Assembly: GCA_041166745.1 (NCBI GenBank)
Contig: JBEEGH010000023.1
Location: 53,622 to 117,621 of the forward strand
Origin: DASUCS01 sp041166745
GTDB taxonomy: Bacteria; Actinomycetota; Acidimicrobiia; Acidimicrobiales; JACDCH01
DNA length: 64,000 nucleotides
Reading direction: 5' to 3'
In this document: positions 8,464 to 16,618 of the stretch, one piece after another
How positions within the stretch are numbered: position 1 is the first letter of the stretch
Layout of the letters: each line of letters begins with the position of its first letter
The notes under the pieces: generated by a model
Database searches by the model: none
The model's input: the letters and a program-made list of their open reading frames with translations, nothing else
What the model was told of the DNA's origin: nothing
Position numbers and translations under genes: made by a program

Positions 8464-9681
8464 GTGAGCGCTCTCGATACCGCCCCCTCGTCCGCTGCAG
8501 GCATCTCTCCCGAACAACGCGTGAACGAGCTCATCGACCGCCTGCTCGCCGAGCACGATCCGAAGACCACCGCGGCCGTCGAGTTCCTCGGCGCACAGTT
8601 CGACCTCGGTCTCGCGTGGGTCAACTTCCCCGAGGGTCACGGAGGTCTGGGCGCGAGCCCACAACTGCAGAAGTTGATCGGAGAGCGACTCGCAGCGGCG
8701 GGGGCGCCGATGCCGTACGGCCGCAACCCGATCGGCTACGGCATGGGTGCGCCCACCGTCGTCACGCACGGCACCGAGGAGCAGCGCCGCCGCTACCTCC
8801 GTCCGCTCTTCACCGGCGAAGAGGTGTGGTGTCAGATGTTCAGCGAGCCGGGCGCCGGCAGCGACGTTGCCAGCCTGTCGACCCGGGCGATCCGCGACGG
8901 CGACGAGTGGGTCGTCAACGGCCAGAAGGTGTGGACCACGCTCGCGCACCTGGCGCGCTGGGGAATGCTCATCGCCCGCACCGATCCAGAATCCGTCAAG
9001 CACAAGGGCATGACGTACTTCGTCGTCGACATGCAGGCGCCCGGGGTCGAGGTGAAGCCGCTGTATCAAATCACCGGCGAGGCCGAGTTCAACGAGGTCT
9101 TCTTCACCGACGTGCGCATCCCCGACTCCGAGCGCCTCGGCGACGTGGGTGAGGGTTGGGGCGTGTCGCTCACGACGTTGATGAACGAGCGCGTGTCGAT
9201 CGGCGGACAGATCGCACCGCGCGGTGGCGGGTTCATCGCCGAGGCCGTGAAGATCTGGAAGCGCAAGGGCAACAACGATCCCGCGAAGCGCGACGAGCTC
9301 ATGAAGCTCTGGGTGCGCGCCGAGGTGCTTCGGCTCACCAACATCCGCGCTCAGCAGGCGCGAAAGGTGGGAACCCCGGGGCCCGAGGGTTCGATCGGCA
9401 AGGCGGCCGCGGCCGATTTCAACAAGGACGTCAGCGAGTTCTGCGTCGATCTCCTCGGGGCCGAGGGGATGCTGAAGCCCGACGGTTATCCCATGGAGCG
9501 GCCGAAACACACGATGCTGTGGTCGAATCCGCAGCAGGCGTTCCTGCGCATGCGCGCCAACTCGATCGAGGGCGGCACCACGGAGATCATGAAGAACATT
9601 CTCGGCGAGCGCGTCCTCGGGCTGCCCGGCGACGTGCGCGTCGACAAGGCGCTCCCATGGAGCCAAGTCCCCCGCAGTTGA
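8464..9681 (+). CDS. Acyl-CoA dehydrogenase
   Basis: FAD-dependent alpha,beta-dehydrogenation of an acyl-CoA thioester. Clear landmarks are QMFSEPGAGSDVASL (FAD/substrate loop), VNGQKVWTTLAH, FTDVRIPDSERLG and the C-terminal SIEGGTTEIMKNILGERVLGLP. The 405-residue length fits the family. Many actinobacterial members of this type act on branched, aromatic or steroid side-chain acyl-CoAs, so the substrate is left open. The GTG start is set by a leaderless-type -10 seven bases upstream, and a palindromic TetR-like operator overlaps the promoter. It stands alone and converges with a histidine phosphatase gene. Confidence 0.92.
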   Translation: MSALDTAPSSAAGISPEQRVNELIDRLLAEHDPKTTAAVEFLGAQFDLGLAWVNFPEGHGGLGASPQLQKLIGERLAAAGAPMPYGRNPIGYGMGAPTVVTHGTEEQRRRYLRPLFTGEEVWCQMFSEPGAGSDVASLSTRAIRDGDEWVVNGQKVWTTLAHLARWGMLIARTDPESVKHKGMTYFVVDMQAPGVEVKPLYQITGEAEFNEVFFTDVRIPDSERLGDVGEGWGVSLTTLMNERVSIGGQIAPRGGGFIAEAVKIWKRKGNNDPAKRDELMKLWVRAEVLRLTNIRAQQARKVGTPGPEGSIGKAAAADFNKDVSEFCVDLLGAEGMLKPDGYPMERPKHTMLWSNPQQAFLRMRANSIEGGTTEIMKNILGERVLGLPGDVRVDKALPWSQVPRS

Positions 9682-9725
9682 CCGATATCGAGGCTCGCTG
9701 ACCGCTCGTCGCCGGCGACCTCGGA

Positions 9726-10325
9726 TCAGATGAGCTCGCGTACGTGGGCGGACTCGTTGATCGACTTCACCTGACGCTGCCCCGCGCTCGAGGCGAGCAC
9801 GCGGGAGATCGATGTGTACGCCGGCTCGAAGAACATGGGGAACTCGAGCTTGAGGAGATGGGCGAAGTAGGCGTTGATCACTCCGCCGTGGCAGATGATG
9901 GCCACGGTTTGGCCAGGATGCGCGGTGATCACCCGCTCGACGGCCTCGACCACGACCGCCTTGAACGTGTCGGGATCGACCTCACCGTCGGCGCCCCAGC
10001 GACCCTCGACGAGATCATCCCAACGCTCGTCCTTCTCCTGCTTCAGCTCCTCGATCGGGATGTAGAAATGCGAGTGGCGGTCGAACTCGGCGAGCTCTTC
10101 GTCGATGACCACCGCGAGCCCCAGTCGCGCGGAAACCGGCTCGGCCGTCTCGCGCGCCCGGCGCAGCGGGCTGGCGTACAAGACGTCGATGTGCTCGCCG
10201 GCGAGGTAATCGGCCAGGGCTCGTGACTGCTCGTGGCCGACCTCGGCCAACGCCGGGTCGGCGGCGGTTCCTTCCTCGCCTTCGATCCGGACCGGAAGCG
10301 CGTGGCGAATCAACAAGAGCTCCAT
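9726..10325 (-). CDS. Histidine phosphatase family protein (phosphoglycerate mutase-like)
   Basis: A phosphohistidine phosphatase-fold enzyme of 199 residues. The catalytic RHA motif is at residues 7-9 (LLLIRHALPV), the second arginine is in YASPLRRARETA, the acid is in EELAEFDR, and the second histidine is in AIICHGGVINAY. It is probably a phosphatase on a small phosphoester rather than a glycolytic mutase, because the glycolytic enzyme has different segments around the active site; the substrate is unknown. The start ATG lies nine bases after a TACGTT hexamer (complement of 10335-10340), back to back with the VOC gene promoter. Confidence 0.85.
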   Translation of the reverse strand: MELLLIRHALPVRIEGEEGTAADPALAEVGHEQSRALADYLAGEHIDVLYASPLRRARETAEPVSARLGLAVVIDEELAEFDRHSHFYIPIEELKQEKDERWDDLVEGRWGADGEVDPDTFKAVVVEAVERVITAHPGQTVAIICHGGVINAYFAHLLKLEFPMFFEPAYTSISRVLASSAGQRQVKSINESAHVRELI

Positions 10326-10334
10326 GTGGTCCGC

Positions 10335-10361
10335 AACGTAGATGGTGGTGCGCCATAACGT
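10335..10361. promoter_or_regulatory. Divergent promoter pair (histidine phosphatase / VOC gene)
   Basis: The minus strand carries TACGTT (complement of 10335-10340), nine bases before the phosphatase ATG. The plus strand carries TAACGT at 10356-10361, seven bases before the GTG at 10369. The two hexamers are 15 bases apart, so the promoters must compete or be co-regulated. Confidence 0.45.
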
Positions 10362-10368
10362 TCAACAC

Positions 10369-10803
10369 GTGGAGGTGCTGTCGAGCCGGGTGTTGCTCTC
10401 ACCCCTCGACTTCGAGCGCTCTCGGCATTGGTACATCGACGTGCTCGGGCTGCGGATCTACCGCGAGTTCGGGGTCGACGGCCGGCTCACGGGCGTGGTG
10501 CTCTTCATTGGCGGGGGGTTTCTCGAGCTGAACTGCGCCAACCCTCCTCGGGGTCGCGATCCGATGCCGATGACATTGTGGCTCCAGGTGCCCGACGTCG
10601 ATGGCGAGCACAAACGGCTCGAAGCCACCGGCGAGGTCACGATCGTGGCCGAGCCGAAGACGATGCCTTGGGGCCTGCGCGAGATGTGGATCGAGGATCC
10701 CGACGGCGTGCGCATCGTTCTCGTCGAGGTGCCCGAGGGCCATCCGATCCGCAACCGTCTCGACTTCGTCGACGCGCCGGGCGACAAACCGAGAGACCGG
10801 TAA
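10369..10803 (+). CDS. VOC/glyoxalase superfamily protein
   Basis: A single-module vicinal-oxygen-chelate fold protein, the family of glyoxalase I, extradiol dioxygenases and resistance proteins. Typical elements are VLLSPLDFERSRHWYIDVLGL at the N-terminus, GGGFLELN, the strand MTLWLQVPDVD and MWIEDPDGVRIVLVEVP at the C-terminus, where E and D are usual metal or structural residues. An ATG at 10342 is in frame, but only 16 bases would then separate it from the divergent phosphatase start. The GTG at 10369 lies exactly seven bases after TAACGT and is preferred. The reaction is unknown. Its stop codon forms part of the next gene's -10. Confidence 0.78.
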   Translation: MEVLSSRVLLSPLDFERSRHWYIDVLGLRIYREFGVDGRLTGVVLFIGGGFLELNCANPPRGRDPMPMTLWLQVPDVDGEHKRLEATGEVTIVAEPKTMPWGLREMWIEDPDGVRIVLVEVPEGHPIRNRLDFVDAPGDKPRDR

Positions 10804-10806
10804 CCT
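10801..10806 (+). promoter_or_regulatory. -10 hexamer (TAACCT) of a leaderless promoter
   Basis: TAACCT begins at the TAA stop of the VOC gene and ends seven bases before the GTG at 10814, which supports that codon as the response-regulator start. Confidence 0.5.
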
Positions 10807-10813
10807 CTGGTTG

Positions 10814-11296
10814 GTGCACCGAGTGGGGGATGGATCGCGAACTGTGCTCGTCGTCGATGACGACGCGAGCGTGCGGGCGATGCTCGGCTACCTCCTCCAC
10901 GACGAGGGCTACGACGTGCAGGAGGCCGCCGACGGGGCCGAGGCGATCACCGCGTTGACGGTCGACGCGCCCGATTGCATGGTGCTCGACCTGATGATGC
11001 CCAACGTCGACGGGGTCGAGGTGTTGCGGGCTCGCCGCGAGCGAGGATTCGCGCCCGACACTCGCGTGCTGGTGCTCACGGCGAAGACCGACACGAAGGA
11101 CGCGGTGTGGTGCTGGGAGCTCGGTGCCGACGAGTACCTCAACAAGCCGGTCGATCCCGAGAAGCTCGCCCGAGAGATCCGTCAACTCCTCGCCCGCTCG
11201 ACCGTCGAGTTGCAGCGGCGCCGGCGGCTGGGGCTGGCTGATGCCCGCGCTCGCGACAAGCTCGAGGCCGCGTTCACGCCGAAAGACGCGCGCTAA
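10814..11296 (+). CDS. Response regulator receiver protein
   Basis: A phosphoacceptor domain of a two-component system. It shows the acidic pair in VLVVDDDASVRAM, the phosphorylatable Asp in CMVLDLMMPNVDG, the Thr of VLVLTAKTD and the Lys of YLNKPVDPEKL. After the receiver (about 120 residues) only a short Arg-rich helical tail follows, with no recognisable DNA-binding or enzymatic output, so it may act through protein contacts. No histidine kinase is adjacent. The GTG at 10814 is supported by TAACCT seven bases upstream. Its TAA stop overlaps the apparent start of the hydrolase gene. Confidence 0.85.
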   Translation: MHRVGDGSRTVLVVDDDASVRAMLGYLLHDEGYDVQEAADGAEAITALTVDAPDCMVLDLMMPNVDGVEVLRARRERGFAPDTRVLVLTAKTDTKDAVWCWELGADEYLNKPVDPEKLAREIRQLLARSTVELQRRRRLGLADARARDKLEAAFTPKDAR

Positions 11297-12054
11297 CGAC
11301 CGAGCTCTTTCTCACGGAGCATCTCGTCGCGGGCGCACCACTGGTCGTCTTCGTCCACGGCTCGATGGATCGCAGCGGTGCGTTCGCACGATGCTGCGGT
11401 CATCTGCGCGACGTGCACACCGTGCGGTACGACCGTCGCGGGTACGGACGAAGCGTGGCGCTCGGCACGGCGACGATCGCCGGTCACGCCGACGATCTGA
11501 TCGATGTGCTCGACGAACGACGAGGCGTTGTGATCGGCCACAGCCTGGGGGGAGTGATCGCGCTCGCCGCCGCTCAGCGTCGTCCCGATCTGGTCCGCGC
11601 CGTGGGTGCGTACGAGGCCCCGATGCCGTGGGTCGAGTGGTGGCCGAAGATGAGTGCCGGCGGCGAGGCCATGAACGCCGGCGTCGAGACCACCGCTGAG
11701 GCCGCAGGCGAGGCGGTCGAGCGATTCCTCCGGCGCATGCTCGGTGATGAACGGTGGGAGGGGCTTCCCGAGAAGTCGAAACGCGATCGGCGCGCCGAAG
11801 GGCCCACGTTGCTGGCCGAGCTGCGATCGGCTCGGTCAGAAGCTCCGTACGATCCCGCCGCGATCATGGTGCCCGTTGTCGCCGGGTGCAGCACGCTCTC
11901 GAGGGAGCATCACCGCTGGGCCTCCCACGAGCTCGCTCGAATCTGCGGTGAGGGAGAGCCGTTCGTGATCGAAGGGGCGAATCACGGCGCGCACGCGAGT
12001 CACCACGCGGAGTTCGCGTCCTTCGTTCGCCTGGTGCTGGAGCGAGCTCAGTAG
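11296..12054 (+). CDS. Alpha/beta-fold hydrolase with apparent ACG start
   Basis: A serine hydrolase of the alpha/beta fold. The reading frame reads TTELFLTEHL, then a strand PLVVFVHGSMDRSGAF (oxyanion-hole HGS), RYDRRGYGRS, the nucleophile elbow VIGHSLGGV and a C-terminal GANHGAHAS with the catalytic His. The essential HGS segment lies before the first ATG (11365), and between the upstream in-frame stop (11239-11241) and that ATG there is no ATG, GTG or TTG. The most natural start is ACG at 11296-11298, overlapping the regulator's stop as TAACG. That mimics the common TAATG coupling, with GAAAG about nine bases upstream. A sequence error or a point mutation of ATG is the alternative. Substrate unknown. 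Confidence 0.75.
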   Translation, partial: TTELFLTEHLVAGAPLVVFVHGSMDRSGAFARCCGHLRDVHTVRYDRRGYGRSVALGTATIAGHADDLIDVLDERRGVVIGHSLGGVIALAAAQRRPDLVRAVGAYEAPMPWVEWWPKMSAGGEAMNAGVETTAEAAGEAVERFLRRMLGDERWEGLPEKSKRDRRAEGPTLLAELRSARSEAPYDPAAIMVPVVAGCSTLSREHHRWASHELARICGEGEPFVIEGANHGAHASHHAEFASFVRLVLERAQ

Positions 12055-12317
12055 TCGCAGGAGAACGGCAGGTGCGGAACGTCGACGTCGTGGCCGTAGA
12101 TCGCGCAGGCACACGTCTGGCTGCAGCGGCCGAGCTCGACTCGGTTTTGGAAGAGTGCAACGCCGAGACCGCCGAGCACGACGACCATCGCGATCTTCGT
12201 GTAGAGCTTGATCGTGCTGCGGAGCACCAGCACCGTTCCGACAACCAGCACGACCACCAGGCCGATGACGAGCTTCTCGACCGTGTCGGCGGTGAGCGCG
12301 CTCAGCACGAGAGCCAT
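12048..12317 (-). CDS. Small membrane protein, 89 aa
   Basis: An unrecognised small protein with two predicted membrane helices: VEKLVIGLVVVLVVGTVLVL, then a short basic loop and IAMVVVLGGLGVALF. The tail carries four cysteines (CSQTCACAIYG and one near the end) and could bind metal or form disulfides. The ATG at 12317 lies eight bases after a TACCCT hexamer; a GTG just before it is an alternative. It is divergent from the DUF3151 gene, and its 3' end overlaps the hydrolase gene by seven bases. Confidence 0.65.
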   Translation of the reverse strand: MALVLSALTADTVEKLVIGLVVVLVVGTVLVLRSTIKLYTKIAMVVVLGGLGVALFQNRVELGRCSQTCACAIYGHDVDVPHLPFSCDY

Positions 12318-12352
12318 CACGGGAGAGGGTAGTGACCTGTAGGTTGCTCTCG

Positions 12353-12784
12353 ATGTCAGATCCTCGTCCCGTCAGCCTGTCCGGTACCGGTCCGCCCGAG
12401 ACGATCCTCGATGCAGAGTCGCCGGAGGCGCTGGCCGCGTTGTCCGATGCGCTGGGCTCCCGCGATGCAGTAGCGGCGGTGGTGGCACGGTGGCCCCGCT
12501 TCCTCGACGCGTGGGCTCGTCTCGGCCAACTCGCCCGCGACGACGTCGAGGCGTACGCCGCGTTCCGCGCCGGCTATCACCGCGGCCTCGACCGGCTGCG
12601 GGCGAACGGTTGGCGAGGATCGGGGTACGTGCGATGGGCGCACGAGCAGAACCGGGGATTCCTCCGAGCGCTCGACGGCCTGCGGGCGTCGGCGGCGGCG
12701 ATCGGCGAGCGGGACGAGGAGGAACGCTGCGCGGTGTTCCTCCGCCAGCTCGACCCCAACTGGCCGCCGGCCGACCTCGACTAA
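12353..12784 (+). CDS. DUF3151 family protein
   Basis: A 143-residue member of DUF3151, an actinobacterial family of unknown function. Recognisable segments are the N-terminal PPETILDAESPEALAALSDAL, WPRFLDAWARLGQLA, AYAAFRAGYHRGLDRLRANGW and YVRWAHEQNRGFLRALDGL. The ATG at 12353 lies seven bases after TAGGTT (12340-12345), which favours it over an in-frame start at 12332. The gene is transcribed divergently from the small membrane protein. About 220 bases without a visible gene follow before the lipoprotein gene. Confidence 0.85.
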   Translation: MSDPRPVSLSGTGPPETILDAESPEALAALSDALGSRDAVAAVVARWPRFLDAWARLGQLARDDVEAYAAFRAGYHRGLDRLRANGWRGSGYVRWAHEQNRGFLRALDGLRASAAAIGERDEEERCAVFLRQLDPNWPPADLD

Positions 12785-13004
12785 GGGCCTCACGGGATCG
12801 GCGGAGCCCGTGTACACCGCACTTCCGCTCACCCGCGATCGATTCGTGCTCCTCGCGTTTCGCGTGCACTAATGGTCGTGGTCTGACCCCTGTCGACGCT
12901 CGATTCACAGCCACTACTGCACGCGGAACCAGCCCCTCATCTCGATCTGCGGTTTCTGGTCGGGCGCGCTCTGTGCTGCGGGCTCGGCTCGGCTCAGACA
13001 GATC

Positions 13005-14663
13005 TCACGCGCACATCGCAGTATTCACATAGTTCGGATCGAGCTTGTAATCGAACGTGGTGCGTTCATCGATGACGAATCGGAAGGTTTCCGCATCGGG
13101 TCGCTGTCCCCGCACGAAGAACCAGCCGTCCTTGACGGGCCAACTCGTTGGGTACGGCGCCGGCGGAGGGTTGGCGCCGACGTAGAACAGGCCATCGACT
13201 TCCAGTACGGGCGGACCGTTGCAACCACTCACCATCAGACGTGCGCGGAAGTCTTGGCCGACGGCGACCGATGAGAAGCCGAGCAAGACCGGGGTGGGGT
13301 CTGACGGCGGAGACAGGGGCGGCACTTCATCGCCCACCGGGAGTGGGTCGGGTCCGGCCAATCGTGCGACTCGCAACTGCAGCGGACCACCACCGGCGAT
13401 GTGCCACATGAGTAGCGAGCCGTCGTCGCCGGCCACGAGAGAATCGAGGTACTCATCGTTCGTGACGTTGGCCTCGGTAGCGCTCAAGCTCTCGTCGACG
13501 CGGACGAGAATCCTTTCGCGCCGGTGGCACGTACTGATGTCGTCGAAGCAGTAGCGATCGTCGGCGCGCAGCGTGCGGTCGGCGAACGAGTAACCGACGG
13601 TTGGCGCTGAGGCGAAGGCATTAATCGAAACTGCCCCATCGCCGAACAGCCCAGTGTTTCGTGGAACAATCCGCCAGCTGATTCCATCAGAGGTCGCCGC
13701 GAGTACCGGATCGGTCTGCGAGACGCCATCGCCCGGGAAGCCTGCGGCATCAAGTTGGACGAGTAGCTGTCGACCGACACGACCCACGAACGTCGCGGTC
13801 TCGCTAGGCCTGGAATTCGGATGGCCGGGTAGTGGTGGTGCGGTCTCGGGGGTAGGGCGCTCGGTCGGCGGTGGCGTCGCGGGATTGAAACTCGCGCCGC
13901 CATCGGTGCTGCGGTACCACTGTTGGGTGTTGATGCAGTGATCTGTAGTTGTCGCAATCAGAGAACCGTCGGGTGCAGCGGCGATCGCGCGCAACCCAGA
14001 CTCTGGCGCGCCGGGCAGGTCGACTTCGTTCCAGTTGTCAAGGTCAGCTGACCGCCACAGCGAGCCGCGCGGCGTGCAGCTGTTCTCATTGATCACACCT
14101 GCGACCACTACGGTGCCGCCCGCGCTGTCGATGCCCGTGACTCTCAGGCCGGGGGTCGCGAACGGACCGCCCGTGTGTACAGCCCATGTGTTGCCGTTGT
14201 CCGCGCTCGAGCGAAGGAAGCCGCTCGCGCTCAGATCGGTCGCTCCCGTCAGCAGTTTTGTGTCGCCTTCGTTCAGATCGAGCAGCTGATTCCCGAACCG
14301 GTGCAGGACTCCGCTGCTCTCTGACCGACCGCAGCAGCCGAGGGGCTCGGCATGCACCATCCGCCAATCCAAACCATCGTTCGAGCCCCACACCACAAAC
14401 TGAGAGTTGGTCTGGCCGACACCTCGATAGCCATCGGGTGTCCACACGATCGAGCCAGGCATCGCGCCGAGCGGCCCGGCGCTCCCGCCCGGCACCGCTT
14501 CGACGATGGCCGTGGTCGCGTGTAGGACGATTCGTCGACCGGTTGGCCTGCCTCCCTCGCTGTGCGTCGACGTACATCCGGAAACAATGAGCAGAACCGC
14601 GGTGGTGAGCCCGATCAGCGACGACTGTCGCCGCCAACTCGCTCGCCCAGCCTGCGGGATCAC
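13005..14663 (-). CDS. Putative lipoprotein with sialidase/BNR-like repeats
   Basis: An exported lipoprotein of unknown role. The N-terminus has a basic region, a hydrophobic core (LIGLTTAVLLI) and a lipobox VSGC. The mature part has blade-like repeats resembling BNR/sialidase-type propellers: WTPDGYRGVG, VVWGSNDGLDWRMV, FLRSSADNGNTWAVHTGG, SLWRSADLDNW and WYRSTDGGASF. I see no sialidase active-site set, so a scaffold or sensor role is as likely. The frame is open to 14723, but the GTG at 14663 gives a normal 30-residue signal peptide; the longer form would add a hydrophilic extension. No coupled neighbour. Confidence 0.7.
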   Translation of the reverse strand: MIPQAGRASWRRQSSLIGLTTAVLLIVSGCTSTHSEGGRPTGRRIVLHATTAIVEAVPGGSAGPLGAMPGSIVWTPDGYRGVGQTNSQFVVWGSNDGLDWRMVHAEPLGCCGRSESSGVLHRFGNQLLDLNEGDTKLLTGATDLSASGFLRSSADNGNTWAVHTGGPFATPGLRVTGIDSAGGTVVVAGVINENSCTPRGSLWRSADLDNWNEVDLPGAPESGLRAIAAAPDGSLIATTTDHCINTQQWYRSTDGGASFNPATPPPTERPTPETAPPLPGHPNSRPSETATFVGRVGRQLLVQLDAAGFPGDGVSQTDPVLAATSDGISWRIVPRNTGLFGDGAVSINAFASAPTVGYSFADRTLRADDRYCFDDISTCHRRERILVRVDESLSATEANVTNDEYLDSLVAGDDGSLLMWHIAGGGPLQLRVARLAGPDPLPVGDEVPPLSPPSDPTPVLLGFSSVAVGQDFRARLMVSGCNGPPVLEVDGLFYVGANPPPAPYPTSWPVKDGWFFVRGQRPDAETFRFVIDERTTFDYKLDPNYVNTAMCA

Positions 14664-14778
14664 CGATACCAGGTTGGCATGCTGTCGCGCCGGTCGTGCG
14701 GCTTCTGTATCCCGATCGCACAAAGGCAGGTGACGCCGCGTGCGGCGCCGCGGCTATTGCTCTCGCGGCCGTGTTGCG

Positions 14779-15288
14779 ATGAACCTGTCGCGCATGGAGC
14801 TCGACGGGTTTCGACGACAGGTCCACAACGACACCCAGTGGCGCGAGTGGGCGGCCGCGCACGACCTCACCTACCAAGACGAGGCGCCCGAGCTCATCGG
14901 CGTGTGGTTTCCGGTGTTCGACGGCATGGAGCGCTACGTGCACGTCATCGGTGGGCAGTGGCTCGGGCTCGGCTTCTGGGCCTTCAGCCGCGGTACGTGG
15001 AACAAGAAGATCTTCGGCCAAGGAGGGCACGACTGGATCGTGACCGCCCACATGTTCCTCCAGCTTCCGGGAGCGCTCCCGCAGGAGATCCTCGACATGC
15101 GGCCGGAGAAGGCATTCGAACTGTTGGGCGGCCGGATGTCCAGCGCTTTCGATTGGTCCTACCGCGGCGCCGACTGGTTGGAAGGACGACGACCGGACAT
15201 GAAGCCGGGACTCCTCGAAGGCGCGTTGCAGAACCTCGCGCTGCAGATCAACGCGGCTCCGGCCGAGATCTGGACGGCGCGCCAGTAA
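14779..15288 (+). CDS. Conserved hypothetical protein, 169 aa
   Basis: No recognised domain. The protein is soluble and rich in Trp and Phe: QWREWAAAHDLTYQDEAPEL, GVWFPVFDGMERYVHVIGG, WLGLGFWAFSRGTW, and a helical C-terminus (KPGLLEGALQNLALQIN). An in-frame GTG at 14740 would add 13 residues of poor composition, so the ATG at 14779 is preferred. It is divergent from the lipoprotein gene. Function unknown. Confidence 0.6.
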   Translation: MNLSRMELDGFRRQVHNDTQWREWAAAHDLTYQDEAPELIGVWFPVFDGMERYVHVIGGQWLGLGFWAFSRGTWNKKIFGQGGHDWIVTAHMFLQLPGALPQEILDMRPEKAFELLGGRMSSAFDWSYRGADWLEGRRPDMKPGLLEGALQNLALQINAAPAEIWTARQ

Positions 15289-15335
15289 GGCGTTCCACAG
15301 CGCCCGGCGGATGCCGGAGGTGGTTCGATCGACTT

Positions 15336-15875
15336 CTACGGCGGGCTTGATCCGATCGCGCGACCCGTGATGTTCGTGATGAACGCCGCCTTGCCGTTCC
15401 GGTATGCGTCGCGTTCGTTCGGGTCCGCTCCATATCGGTCCGCCAGGTTGCGTTTCAATGCGGCGTAGTCAGCGGCGATCTCAGGATGCAGGCGCAGGTG
15501 ATCGCGGAATGCCAACCAGCCTCGCCATCCCTCTGATTCATCTTCTACGACGTGGAGGTGGTGCGTTCGGAACGCGACCGACGGCGCGCAGAACGACAAC
15601 CGGCGACCGGCGGCGTCGCCGGGTTCAGGGGCGTGTATCCACCCCAGCGGTCCGAGTGCCTCGCCCGCGTGACGGGCTGCATCGATGTCTCCGACCACCG
15701 CGACCATGTCGATGATTGGTTTCGCCGCGAGCCCAGGAATCGCGGTGCTGCCTACGTGCTCGATCGGTCGTACCAACCACCGGTCCATCGCCGGTTGCAC
15801 CCTCGCACGCTCAGCCTCGAACATGGCGGGCCAGGCAGGGTCGTAGTCGACGATGACAATCGGATCGCGCCGCAT
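15336..15875 (-). CDS. GrpB family protein (nucleotidyltransferase-like)
   Basis: A 179-residue member of the GrpB/UPF0157 family, which has a nucleotidyltransferase-like fold and an unproven function. Diagnostic segments are IVIVDYDPAWPAMFEAER, IEHVGSTAIPGLAAKPIIDM (nucleotidyltransferase-type core), THHLHVVE and LAFRDHLRLHPEIAADYAALK. The open frame continues upstream to 16313, but that part is antisense to the flavin-reductase gene and has no family similarity. The ATG at 15875 (MRRDPIVIV) is the natural start. Confidence 0.88.
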   Translation of the reverse strand: MRRDPIVIVDYDPAWPAMFEAERARVQPAMDRWLVRPIEHVGSTAIPGLAAKPIIDMVAVVGDIDAARHAGEALGPLGWIHAPEPGDAAGRRLSFCAPSVAFRTHHLHVVEDESEGWRGWLAFRDHLRLHPEIAADYAALKRNLADRYGADPNERDAYRNGKAAFITNITGRAIGSSPP

Positions 15876-15942
15876 CGACGGAGTCTTGTGCTTCGTGCCG
15901 TGTGGTCGCGGTTGTTCTCGGAGCTGACTACCCTCCGGTGCG

Positions 15943-16488
15943 ATGGCATCTCCCGGCGGCACAGGACCCATCGGGCCGTTCCCTCCCGGCGCCGATCCGG
16001 TGGAGTACGACAAGCTGCGAAGACGCCTGCTCTGGACCTTGCCGAGCGGCCTGTACCTCGTTGGTAGCAGGTCGGGAACCAAACGGAACTTGATGACCGC
16101 CAACTGGATCTCGCAGGTGAGTTTCGAGCCGAAGCTCGTCGGGGTCAGCGTCGACAAGACCGCGTTCACGCACGAGCTCATCAGTGAAGGCGGGGCGTTC
16201 ACGATCAACACGATCGACCGTGAGGACCGAGCGATCGTGCGCAAGTTCACCAAGCCGGTCGAGGTCGCGGGCACGACGATGAACGAGTTCCCGTTCCACG
16301 ACGGCCCGATCACCGGTGCTCCGGTGCTCGATCAAGCGGTCGCGTTCGTGGAGTGCTCGGTGCGCACACCGGTCGATGTCGGCGATCACACGTTCTTCGT
16401 CGGCGAGATCGTGAACGCGGGATTCCAAAAGGAAGAGAACACCGGCGTCTTGCGCATGGAAGACACACGCATGAACTACGGCGGGTAG
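15943..16488 (+). CDS. Flavin reductase-like (FMN-binding split barrel) protein
   Basis: A 181-residue flavin reductase domain protein, binding FMN and probably reducing it with NAD(P)H or F420H2. Family segments are YLVGSRSGTKRNLMTANWISQVSF (flavin-binding core), VGVSVDKTAFTHELI and HTFFVGEIVNAG. The ATG at 15943 is preceded by a Gly/Pro-rich N-terminus (SPGGTGPIGPFPPGADP). The partner oxygenase, if any, is not adjacent. It converges with a small membrane-protein gene one base downstream. Confidence 0.85.
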   Translation: MASPGGTGPIGPFPPGADPVEYDKLRRRLLWTLPSGLYLVGSRSGTKRNLMTANWISQVSFEPKLVGVSVDKTAFTHELISEGGAFTINTIDREDRAIVRKFTKPVEVAGTTMNEFPFHDGPITGAPVLDQAVAFVECSVRTPVDVGDHTFFVGEIVNAGFQKEENTGVLRMEDTRMNYGG

Positions 16489-16489
16489 G

Positions 16490-16618
16490 TCAGAAGAGCC
16501 GAACGATCACGTTCAGCACGATCGTGAGCACGATCGATGCGACGATCGAGAAGACGATCATCCCGACGCAGCCCGGCGCGCCGCCGAGAGGCCGGACGCG
16601 AAAGCCACCGTTTTCCAT
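16490..16618 (-). CDS. Small membrane protein, 42 aa
   Basis: A very short open frame ending in one strong membrane helix (MIVFSIVASIVLTIVLNVIV) after a Gly/Arg-rich N-terminus. Its ATG overlaps the stop codon of the preceding small frame as TGATG, which suggests translational coupling. No family is recognised; this could be a small stress or regulatory membrane peptide. Confidence 0.45.
   Translation of the reverse strand: MENGGFRVRPLGGAPGCVGMIVFSIVASIVLTIVLNVIVRLF

Noticed and set aside
8428..9666. A 412-codon open frame antisense to the acyl-CoA dehydrogenase
   Set aside because: It mirrors the real gene, has His/Arg/Asp-biased composition and no family motif; it results from the high-GC third positions.
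9708..9719. Perfect 12-base palindrome GTCGCCGGCGAC between convergent genes
   Set aside because: Short GC-rich palindromes of this kind are expected by chance in such DNA; there is no loop or U-run to support a terminator.
10342..10368. ATG at 10342 as start of the VOC gene
   Set aside because: It would leave 16 bases to the divergent phosphatase start and place the TAACGT hexamer inside the gene; GTG 10369 fits the leaderless spacing.
15876..16313. N-terminal extension of the GrpB gene
   Set aside because: This part is antisense to the flavin reductase gene and has no similarity to the GrpB family, which begins near MRRDPIVIV.
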